Origin: Duganella callida
Lineage (GTDB): Bacteria > Pseudomonadota > Gammaproteobacteria > Burkholderiales > Burkholderiaceae_D
Reading direction: 5' to 3'
Length of the DNA: 49,538 bases
Assembly: GCF_004614165.1 (NCBI RefSeq)
Contig: NZ_SPVG01000013.1
Span: 1-49,538, forward strand
Shown here: piece by piece, positions 1 through 7,118 of the stretch
How positions within the stretch are numbered: the first letter of the stretch is position 1
How the letters are laid out: each line of letters starts with the position of its first letter
Notes under the pieces: model-generated
Database searches by the model: none
What the model was told of the DNA's origin: nothing
What the model saw: only the letters and a program-made list of their open reading frames with translations
Translations under genes and position numbers: made by a program

Positions 1-836
1 CCCAGCAACAGCAGGCCGCTGCTCAGGGCCAGCCATTGCGACGGCTCCGGCACCGGCGTCACGCCGTCCCAGCTCGCCGACTTCCCTTCCAGGTACAAGG
101 AGGCTTGTAACTGTGCGCTGGCCGAGGCGGCGCTGGTGTTGATGAAGCTGACCGACAGCACCCCACTCCAGTCATCGCTCATGCCGGTGACGGTGTTGTC
201 GTCATTGACCAGGTAGGAGGAATACGCCGTGTGCTCGCTGCCGTCGAACTGGAAATCATTGCCCACCTGGCCGAACAGACTCAACGAACTCTTTGCCAGC
301 GCACTCTCGCCCTCCAAGGCATCGAGATTGAAGCCCATGGTGGTCCTGGTCTTCAATTCCGACGTCAGGCTGAAGGTGACCTTGGTGTTGGCCGACACGG
401 TGAAGTCGCTGAGCGACTGCGGACCGGCCACCACCGACCGGTAGGTGCCGTATTCACCGATGATGCTATCGGCCACGCCATGCGCCGACATCGCGCTGAA
501 ACCGGCCACGGTGTCGGCGACCGTCACGCTGGAAACGCCCCAACCCAGCTTGGTACGGGTCTCCAGCGATAACTGCTCCGTGGGCAAACTGGACACCTTG
601 CCAGCCTGCTTGGAGATCCCGCCTTCATCGCTCATGGTGTACATGAAGTTATCGATCGAGGAGGGACCACGCGCGCCGTATGTCAGCGTCGGCGCGATGC
701 CGTCGTTGGGGTCGAGGTCGGTAAGGGTGATCACCAGGTTGCCAAAGGTGGCGCTGGCGGTCGAGTTGGCGAACGAAGGCGCGGCAACGGCAGCCAGGCA
801 CGCCGCGGCCAGGGTATGCAGGACTTTGTGTTTCAT
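1..836 (-). CDS. PEP-CTERM sorting domain protein, cut by window edge
   Basis: Exported surface or extracellular protein that would be sorted by the exosortase/PEP-CTERM system. About 278 residues are visible from ATG at 836 (MKHKVLHTLAAACLAAV, a signal peptide) to the window edge, where the anchor VPEPSQWLALSSGLLLLG begins; the Arg-rich tail and stop lie outside. The body shares landmarks with the next gene: ATFGNLVITLTDLDPNDGI near the mature N-terminus and a VSANTKVTFSL strand further on, so the two are tandem paralogs. No catalytic motif is visible. These proteins are usually secreted or linked to exopolysaccharide; the specific role is unknown. Confidence 0.85.
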   Translation of the reverse strand, partial: MKHKVLHTLAAACLAAVAAPSFANSTASATFGNLVITLTDLDPNDGIAPTLTYGARGPSSIDNFMYTMSDEGGISKQAGKVSSLPTEQLSLETRTKLGWGVSSVTVADTVAGFSAMSAHGVADSIIGEYGTYRSVVAGPQSLSDFTVSANTKVTFSLTSELKTRTTMGFNLDALEGESALAKSSLSLFGQVGNDFQFDGSEHTAYSSYLVNDDNTVTGMSDDWSGVLSVSFINTSAASASAQLQASLYLEGKSASWDGVTPVPEPSQWLALSSGLLLL

Positions 837-854
837 CGCTTCTCCAGTACTCGG

Positions 855-1730
855 TTAAACGGCGGGATTGCGGCGGCGGCGCGCGACGCCGGCCAGCAGT
901 GCCAGACCGCCCAGCAGCATGCCGTAGGTCGAAGGTTCGGGCACCGCCGTCGTGATCGAGTTGCCGCTGATCTGCGCTTCGGCCCAGAAGCTGCCATCGC
1001 TGCTTTCAGTGCTGAGGTTGCTATAGCTGACCGACATCGCGCCGCTCCAGCTATCGGCCGCACCGCCGGCCGTCCACGCCACACTGGCAAGCCGGTCTTG
1101 CTGGTCCTCCAGCAAGGTGTAGCCGTCGGCGCCCCATCCACTGGCGTACAAGGACATCTGCGCCGATACCGCCTCGCCCGTCAAGCCATCCGCGCTGCGG
1201 CCGATGGTGGTCCGGGCGCTCAGCGCCGCGTCGATCGAAAAGATCACCTGGGTATTGGCGGAAAGGACGAACTCACTTTTCTTGTTGCCAGGCAGCTTGG
1301 CGTCGCCGTAGAACGAGGCGCCCAGCTGCGCACTGCTGAGCGCGCTACCCGACAGGCTGCCCTGGCTGAAACCGATACCGCTGCCGGACCCGGTCACGCT
1401 GGCGCTGACGCTGGCCAGACTGGTTTGCGCCGTGGCGTGCGGGCTGTTGCTGCGCCACGCCGCGCTCAGATCGAACAGCTCGTAACTTGCGCCGGGCTGC
1501 TTGCTGCCCAATGGACCGGACGCCGCCGTGCCGGCGATTTCAGCGCCGTCGTAATACTTATCGCCAGGCAAAAATGAAATGCTGGCGGCGATGCCGTCGT
1601 TGGGATCCAGGTCGATCAACGTCACGTGGACATTGCCAAAGATAGCGCTCCCATAAGCGGCAGCGAAAACCGGCCCGGCCGCCATCGTCAGGCAGGCGGC
1701 GGCCAGTGCGTTGAGTGCAGCGATTTTCAT
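855..1730 (-). CDS. PEP-CTERM sorting domain protein (tandem paralog)
   Basis: A 291-residue exported protein with a complete PEP-CTERM anchor. ATG at 1730 is preceded by AAGGAG and opens the signal peptide MKIAALNALAAACLTMAAG; starting further upstream would only add a non-signal extension. The C-terminus reads VPEPSTYGMLLGGLALLAG followed by VARRRR: PEP motif, one transmembrane helix and a basic tail, the signature of exosortase substrates. The repeated DLDPNDGI motif and a VLSANTQVIFSI strand match the neighbour downstream on the same strand (gap 18 nt), so the pair probably arose by duplication and is co-transcribed. No exosortase gene lies in the window. Function beyond surface or matrix location is unknown. 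Confidence 0.88.
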   Translation of the reverse strand: MKIAALNALAAACLTMAAGPVFAAAYGSAIFGNVHVTLIDLDPNDGIAASISFLPGDKYYDGAEIAGTAASGPLGSKQPGASYELFDLSAAWRSNSPHATAQTSLASVSASVTGSGSGIGFSQGSLSGSALSSAQLGASFYGDAKLPGNKKSEFVLSANTQVIFSIDAALSARTTIGRSADGLTGEAVSAQMSLYASGWGADGYTLLEDQQDRLASVAWTAGGAADSWSGAMSVSYSNLSTESSDGSFWAEAQISGNSITTAVPEPSTYGMLLGGLALLAGVARRRRNPAV

Positions 1731-2056
1731 GGATACTCCTTGAGTTAACAAGAAGCCAAGTATGCACATGCCGATACCAATCGTCCATATCGTTATGAAT
1801 TTTTTATTTGTCCAAATGGTAAAATTTCAGTCACATTTCGCATCCCGTCGCCTGGTCGCTTCCTCTATGAAACCGGCACGATTTCAATGATTTTTTATTA
1901 TCAAAACCGCCATGAAAACGTTATTTCACGTGTGTCTTGATTAAACAACATGTCGAAATATCATGAAAATAATTGCTGCTTGGATGTTAAATTATAAGCT
2001 TCAACTATTCGTTTTTTGGCTCAAAAAGTTAACTGACTATCACGGGGAGCGCTTTA
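1731..2056. other. AT-rich intergenic region between divergent genes
   Basis: About 325 bases, clearly more AT-rich than the flanking genes, separating the minus-strand PEP-CTERM pair from the plus-strand S8 protease. It must hold promoters for both directions. I see many A/T runs but no confident sigma-70 or sigma-54 pair and no ORF. Confidence 0.5.
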
Positions 2057-5000
2057 ATGGCAAAGAGAAAAAAGGTACGGCATTCACGTCTGACGCGGCT
2101 GTTAATTGCCACCACGCCGCTGTTGGGCATGATCCATCCTAGCCATGCCGACGAAGTTCGCCGGTCTTACATCGTGGAACTCGCCGATCAGCCGGTCGCC
2201 GCTTATAGCGGTAACATTGGCGGCTTGCGCGCCACCAAGGTCGCTCCCGGCCAACGACTGGACTTGAACGCGAACGCCGCACGGCAGTACCGCACCTACC
2301 TCAGCACGCAGCAAGCGCAGGCCAAGGCGTTGCTGCCGGCCAGCGCCGTCACCCGCGAGTACCAGGTGGTGTTCAACGGCTTTGCGGCCAATCTGACCGA
2401 TGCCGAAGTGCGCGCCCTCAAGGCCAGCGGCAAGGCCGTACGCATCACGCCCGACGTCGCGCAGCATGTGGTCACCAACTACACCCCGACTTTCCTCGGC
2501 CTCGACCAGCCGGGCGGGCTGTGGGAACAACTGGGCGGCAAGGCGCACGCCGGCGAGGACATCATCGTCGGCGTGATCGATACCGGCATCTGGCCGGAAA
2601 ACCTGTCGTATGCCGACCGCGTCGACAGCAAGGGCCAGCCGACCTTCGACGCCAGCGGCACCCTGGCCTACGGCCCGCCGCCGGCGCGCTGGAAAGGCGT
2701 ATGCCAGACCGGCGAAGGTTACACCGCGGCCGACTGCAACAACAAGCTGATCGGCGCGCGCTATTTCGACAGCGGCTTCCGCGCCAGCGGCAACGCGATC
2801 CACTGGAGCGAATTCCGCTCGCCGCGCGATTCGCTCAGCGCCCCCGCCGGCGACGGCGGCCACGGTACCCACACCTCCTCCACCGCGGCCGGCAACGCCA
2901 ATGTCCCGGCCGTGGCCGAAAACGGCGACCTGCTGGCCGCCCGCAGCGGCATGGCGCCGCACGCCCGGGTGGCGATGTACAAAATCTGCTGGAGCTACCA
3001 GGACAAGGCGCGCGGCCCGCAGGCGGTCGGCAACACCTGCTACAACAGCGACAGCCTGGCGGCGATCGAAGCGGCCGTCGCCGACGGCGTCGACGTGCTC
3101 AATTATTCGATCAGCGGCGGCGAAACGCCGCTCGATCCGGTCGAACAGGCGTTCCGCCACGCCGTCGAAGCCGGCGTGTTCGTCGCCGCGGCCGCCGGCA
3201 ACGCCGGCCCGGACAACGCCGTCGCCCACATCGCCCCGTGGCTGACCACGGTGGCTGCCAGCACCGTCGACAAGGCGCCGACCGCCATCGTCACGCTGGG
3301 CAATGGCCAGCAGTACAGCGGCATCTCGGCCGGCGTCAAACCGCTACCGGCGGCGCCCGTGATCCGCGCCGAGGACGCCGCTTCCGCGGGCGCCGACAGC
3401 ATCGCGGCGTCGAACTGCACCCGTGTCGAAGACGTCGGCGGCCGGCGCCCGATCGCGCCGCTCGACCCGGCCAAAGTGGCCGGCAAGATCGTCGCCTGCC
3501 AGCGCAGCAGCTTCTACAACCCGGAATCGGCGGGCCAGGCGGTCAAGGCCGCCGGCGGCGTCGGCATGATCCTGCTGGACAGCGGCGACGGCACGTTTGT
3601 CGACATCTACAGCGTGCCGACGGTCCACGTCAGCTACGACGACGGTCAGGCCATCGCTGCCTACGCCGCCAATCCCGGCGCCACCGCGGCGTTCTCGGCC
3701 AACTCGCTGAGCGCGGTGAAAGGTCCGGTGCTGGCCAGGTTCTCGTCGCGAGGCCCGAATATGTTCGACAGCGGCGTGCTCAAGCCTGACATGGCGGCGC
3801 CCGGCGTCGACATCCTGGCCGGCATCGCCCCCAGCCTGAGCACGGCCCAGCGCGACGCCGTCATTGCCGGCGGCGGCCCGGCCTACAGCACCTCGGCCTA
3901 CATGTCGGGCACCTCGATGGCGACGCCGCACGTGGCGGGCCTGGCGGCGCTGCTGAAACAGCGTCATCCCGGCTGGTCGCCGGCCGCCGTGAAATCGGCG
4001 CTGATGACCACCACCCGCACCGTGCTGCCGACCGACCTCGGCGGTGATCAGGACGGCACGCTGCCATGGGGCCAGGGCGCCGGACTGGTGGTGCCCAACG
4101 GCGCCGCCGATCCGGGGCTGGTGTACGACATCGGCGCGCCCGACTACCAGAAATACCTGTGCGGCATGACTGGCGAGAGCAGCGATTGCACGCTGGGCGC
4201 GCTGAAAAGCCATGCGCTGAACCTGGCCTCGATTTCGCTGCCGAATGTGGTCGGCACCCAGACCGTAAGCCGCAGCGTCACCAACGTGAGCGACAAGCTG
4301 GCGATTTATAACGCCAGCGCCGCCATCGACGGCTTCGACGTGACGGTCACGCCATCGACGCTGACGCTCGAACCGGGCCAGACCCGGAGCTACAGCGTGA
4401 CGCTGGCGCGCACCGACGCGGCGGACGGCGTATGGAAATTCGGCCAGCTGGTATGGAATGACGGCGAGCACAACGTGCGCAGCCCGCTGCAGGCGCGTTT
4501 CAACGGCGGCGTCGACGCGCCGGCGCGGGTGTCCGCCAGCACGGTCAGCGGCAGCCGCCAGATCGAATTGGCGACCGGCTACAACGGCAAGCTGGCGGTG
4601 ATGCGCGGCGGCCTGCGCGAATACACGCGCGCGGCGCAAACCGTGCAGCAGGCCAAAGCCGGCAGCCTGGACAGCATGGGCGCCGTGCGGGCAGCCTGCG
4701 CCGCGCGCAGCCCGGGCGTCAAGGCGATCGCGATCGGCATCCCCGACAAGACCGCGATTGCGCGCTTCGAGCTGTCCAACCGCGACACGGCCGGCGGCGC
4801 CGATGACGATCTCGACCTGATGGTCATGGACGAGAACAACATCGTGCTCGGCTACAGCGGCCACTCCGACGCCAACGAAAGCGTCACGCTGATCGCCCCG
4901 CGCACGATGGTGGTGAAAATCTGCGTGATCGGCTTCAAGCTCAAGAGCGGCACCAGCACCGACTACACCCTGTCGTACGCCACCGCGATTCCCAACGACA

Positions 5001-5224
5001 CCAAGGGCGCCGTCAAGGTGAGCCTGCCGGATGCGGTGAAAGTGGCGGGCTTGGCGAATGTCGGGGTCAGCTGGAGCGGGCTGGAGCAAGGCAAGCGTTA
5101 TCTGGGCGGTCTGCAATGGCGTGACCAGGATGGCCGCGTGCTGTCCACCACCGAGCTCAACATCGATACCCGCGACGTCACGCCGGCCGCAGCGGCAATG
5201 ACCAAAAGCATCGCCAGCGAGTAA
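2057..5224 (+). CDS. Secreted S8 subtilisin-like serine protease
   Basis: A 1055-residue secreted endopeptidase of the large subtilase group. Visible in order: basic signal peptide to about residue 31 (cut after HPSHA), I9 inhibitor propeptide about 36-137 (begins RRSYIVELADQPVAAY), catalytic domain about 165-660, with an inserted PA domain about 430-560, a fibronectin-III-like region, and a C-terminal beta-rich pre-peptidase-like domain about 880-985 (DDDLDLMVMDENNIVLGYSG). The catalytic triad is Asp175 (VIDTGIWPEN), His269 (GGHGTHTSS) and Ser620 (SGTSMATPHVAG); Asn382 (AAGNAGP) is the oxyanion residue. GGGGAGCG precedes the ATG. It probably degrades extracellular protein for nutrition. It is a single gene, ending at a near-perfect palindrome. 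Confidence 0.93.
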   Translation: MAKRKKVRHSRLTRLLIATTPLLGMIHPSHADEVRRSYIVELADQPVAAYSGNIGGLRATKVAPGQRLDLNANAARQYRTYLSTQQAQAKALLPASAVTREYQVVFNGFAANLTDAEVRALKASGKAVRITPDVAQHVVTNYTPTFLGLDQPGGLWEQLGGKAHAGEDIIVGVIDTGIWPENLSYADRVDSKGQPTFDASGTLAYGPPPARWKGVCQTGEGYTAADCNNKLIGARYFDSGFRASGNAIHWSEFRSPRDSLSAPAGDGGHGTHTSSTAAGNANVPAVAENGDLLAARSGMAPHARVAMYKICWSYQDKARGPQAVGNTCYNSDSLAAIEAAVADGVDVLNYSISGGETPLDPVEQAFRHAVEAGVFVAAAAGNAGPDNAVAHIAPWLTTVAASTVDKAPTAIVTLGNGQQYSGISAGVKPLPAAPVIRAEDAASAGADSIAASNCTRVEDVGGRRPIAPLDPAKVAGKIVACQRSSFYNPESAGQAVKAAGGVGMILLDSGDGTFVDIYSVPTVHVSYDDGQAIAAYAANPGATAAFSANSLSAVKGPVLARFSSRGPNMFDSGVLKPDMAAPGVDILAGIAPSLSTAQRDAVIAGGGPAYSTSAYMSGTSMATPHVAGLAALLKQRHPGWSPAAVKSALMTTTRTVLPTDLGGDQDGTLPWGQGAGLVVPNGAADPGLVYDIGAPDYQKYLCGMTGESSDCTLGALKSHALNLASISLPNVVGTQTVSRSVTNVSDKLAIYNASAAIDGFDVTVTPSTLTLEPGQTRSYSVTLARTDAADGVWKFGQLVWNDGEHNVRSPLQARFNGGVDAPARVSASTVSGSRQIELATGYNGKLAVMRGGLREYTRAAQTVQQAKAGSLDSMGAVRAACAARSPGVKAIAIGIPDKTAIARFELSNRDTAGGADDDLDLMVMDENNIVLGYSGHSDANESVTLIAPRTMVVKICVIGFKLKSGTSTDYTLSYATAIPNDTKGAVKVSLPDAVKVAGLANVGVSWSGLEQGKRYLGGLQWRDQDGRVLSTTELNIDTRDVTPAAAAMTKSIASE

Positions 5225-5238
5225 GCTTCGCAAGCGCT

Positions 5239-5287
5239 GGGGACAGACCACGATTTTGCAATGATTGCGAAATCGTGGTCTGTCCCC
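5239..5287. repeat. Long GGGGACAGACC palindrome between convergent genes
   Basis: Two 24-base arms (5239-5262 and 5264-5287) are complementary except for one G-T wobble, with a single-base loop. The arm starts GGGGACAGACCACGATTT. It sits between the convergent ends of the S8 protease and the ZIP transporter, so it could act as a bidirectional terminator, although there is no clean T tract. The GGGGACAGACC core recurs at 7077-7116, suggesting a dispersed REP-like element. Confidence 0.75.
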
Positions 5288-5294
5288 AATGCGT

Positions 5295-6020
5295 TTAATG
5301 GTGGTGGCCGACCAGGAACACCACGATGGCCACGCCGGCCGCGATCAGCAGCACCTGCGGGATGGTCTCGCGCAGCGTGGCCCGGCGCTGCATCTGCGGC
5401 ATCAGGTCGCTGAGGGCGATGTAGATGAAGCCCGATGAGGCAAACACCAGCACATAGGGAATCAGGCCGCTGGCGCGGTCCAGCGTGTAGTAGCCGAGCA
5501 GACCGCCGGCAATCGCCAGCAAGCTGCACAGCAGGTTGTAGACGTAGGCGCGGGTGCGCGAGAAGCCGGCGTTCAGCAGCACGATGAAGTCGCCGATTTC
5601 CTGCGGAATCTCGTGGGCGATGATGGCCAGGCCGGTGACCAGCCCCAGTTCCGGATTGGCCAGGAAAGCCGCCGCGATCAGGATGCCGTCGGTGAAATTG
5701 TGCATGCCGTCGCCGACCAGGATCATCCAGCCGGCCTTGCCGGCCTCGTGCTTGTCGTGGCCATGGTGGTGATGGTGGCCATCATGCTCGTGATGATGCG
5801 AATGGCGCAGGATGGCGGTCTTCTCGAGCAGGAAGAAGGCCAGCAGCCCGCCCAGCAGGGTGGCGAACAGGCTGCGCGCGCTGGCCTGCGATTCGAACGC
5901 TTCCGGCAGCGCGTGCAGCAGCGAGGTCGACAGCATGATGCCGACCGACAGGCTGACCATGCGCTCCACCACTTTCGACAGCAGCGTAAACGAGAACACG
6001 GCCGCCGCAGTGATGCTCAC
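5295..6020 (-). CDS. ZIP family metal (zinc) transporter
   Basis: Inner-membrane ZIP-family permease for zinc or another divalent cation. Membrane helices carry the two family motifs: HNFTDGILIAAAF (metal-binding helix) and HEIPQEIGDFIVLL. Between helices 3 and 4 is a very His-rich cytoplasmic loop (HSHHHEHDGHHHHHGHDKH), a metal-sensing or buffering loop typical of the family. The start is a problem: GTG at 6020 gives 241 residues but cuts the first helix. The frame stays open upstream to 6131 and encodes IDPVLISIILATTLAGVVSI directly before it, with AGAGG seven bases before an ATC codon at 6071. There is no ATG, GTG or TTG in that stretch. The real protein is probably longer (about 258 aa). 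Confidence 0.85.
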   Translation of the reverse strand: MSITAAAVFSFTLLSKVVERMVSLSVGIMLSTSLLHALPEAFESQASARSLFATLLGGLLAFFLLEKTAILRHSHHHEHDGHHHHHGHDKHEAGKAGWMILVGDGMHNFTDGILIAAAFLANPELGLVTGLAIIAHEIPQEIGDFIVLLNAGFSRTRAYVYNLLCSLLAIAGGLLGYYTLDRASGLIPYVLVFASSGFIYIALSDLMPQMQRRATLRETIPQVLLIAAGVAIVVFLVGHHH

Positions 6021-6113
6021 TACGCCAGCCAGTGTGGTCGCCAGAATGATGGAAATGAGTACGGGATCGATGTTATAGCCTCTAGTACCTGAAGCCGGGC
6101 GCGCCGGAGCGCG

Positions 6114-6147
6114 GCAGGCCGGGGCGTTATTTTACCGTCCGGCCTGC
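6114..6147 (-). terminator. Hairpin downstream of dienelactone hydrolase gene
   Basis: Perfect 9-base arms GCAGGCCGG (6114-6122) and CCGGCCTGC (6139-6147) with a 16-base loop, 19 bases beyond the stop codon of the minus-strand hydrolase. The T-rich side lies on the plus strand, so as a minus-strand terminator it is only moderately convincing. Confidence 0.45.
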
Positions 6148-6165
6148 TTTTCTGCTCATCTTTGA

Positions 6166-7047
6166 CTAAAAAACGCCGTTTTGCTTGAACCAGGCCAGTG
6201 CCCGGCCCCAGCCATCCTTGGCGTCGGCCTCGACGTAGCTGGGGCGGTAATCGGCGTGGAAGGCATGGCCGGAATTCGGATAGATCACGAAGGTCGACTT
6301 GTTCGGCCCCTTGGCCAGCGCCGCTTTCATGACCGCGATCGATTCCTGCGAGATGCCGCTGTCCTTGGCGCCGTACAGGCCCAGCACCGGCACCGTCAGA
6401 GTGCCAGCGACATCAACCGGGTGCCTGGGAAAGTTGGCGTTGGTCTCCCCCATCAGGCGGCCATACCAGGCCACGCCGGCCTTGATGGACGGGTTATGGG
6501 CGGCGTACAGCCAGGTGATGCGGCCGCCCCAGCAGAAGCCGGTGATGGCAATCTTGTCGCCATTGCCACCATTGGCCCTGGCCCAGGCGACCACGGCGTC
6601 GAGGTCGGTCATGACCTGGGCGTCCGGGGTTTTCGAGATGATGTCGCGCTGCAGGTCGGCGATGGAAGCCACCTTGGTCGGGTCGCCCTGGCGCACGAAC
6701 AGGTCGGGCGCCAGCGCCAGGTAGCCGAGCTTGGCGAAGCGGCGGGCGACGTCGGCGATGTGCTCGTGCACGCCGAAGATCTCGGAGATTACCAGGATCA
6801 CGGGCAGATTGGTCTTGCCCTCGGGCTGGGCGCGGTAGACCGGGACGTTCTGGCCGTTGACGTTGACTTGGACGGTGCCGGCGGTGAGGCCGGCGGTGTC
6901 GGTCTTGATCACGTTCTGGGCCACCACCGGCAGCGTGGCGGCGGCAAAGCCGGTGCCCAGCGCCACCTTCAGGAAGTCGCGGCGATCGACGCCGTCCGAC
7001 ACCGTTTTACCCAGCAAACTCTCCGCGTCCCGCATCAAATCATCCAT
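6166..7047 (-). CDS. Dienelactone hydrolase family protein, Tat-exported
   Basis: An alpha/beta hydrolase of the dienelactone hydrolase (carboxymethylenebutenolidase) family, 293 aa, which hydrolyses lactones or esters of small acids. The N-terminus has a twin-arginine signal (DRRDFLKVAL, R22-R23, followed by a hydrophobic stretch to about residue 43), so it is predicted to be folded in the cytoplasm and exported to the periplasm. The family triad is visible: nucleophile Cys172 in GFCWGGR, Asp229 in YGAKDSG and His261 in NSGHAF. ATG at 7047 follows a strong AGGGAGGTG ribosome site, so the longer open frame is not used. It is isolated; the natural substrate cannot be deduced. Confidence 0.9.
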   Translation of the reverse strand: MDDLMRDAESLLGKTVSDGVDRRDFLKVALGTGFAAATLPVVAQNVIKTDTAGLTAGTVQVNVNGQNVPVYRAQPEGKTNLPVILVISEIFGVHEHIADVARRFAKLGYLALAPDLFVRQGDPTKVASIADLQRDIISKTPDAQVMTDLDAVVAWARANGGNGDKIAITGFCWGGRITWLYAAHNPSIKAGVAWYGRLMGETNANFPRHPVDVAGTLTVPVLGLYGAKDSGISQESIAVMKAALAKGPNKSTFVIYPNSGHAFHADYRPSYVEADAKDGWGRALAWFKQNGVF

Positions 7048-7076
7048 GCACACCTCCCTTGAATAGTTGCACAATC

Positions 7077-7116
7077 GGGGTCTGTCCCCGGGGTCTGTCC
7101 CCGGGGACAGACCCCG
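7077..7116. repeat. Triple GGGGTCTGTCCCC repeat
   Basis: Three contiguous 13-base units: GGGGTCTGTCCCC at 7077-7089 and 7090-7102, then its inverse GGGGACAGACCCC at 7103-7115. The last two form a perfect hairpin (with C at 7089 and G at 7116), followed on the plus strand by TTTT. It lies just beyond the polA stop codon and shares its core with the palindrome at 5239-5287. Confidence 0.8.
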
Positions 7117-7118
7117 TT

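Noticed and set aside
5756-5815. His-codon-rich run in the ZIP gene as a DNA repeat
   Set aside because: It encodes the normal His-rich cytoplasmic loop of ZIP transporters.
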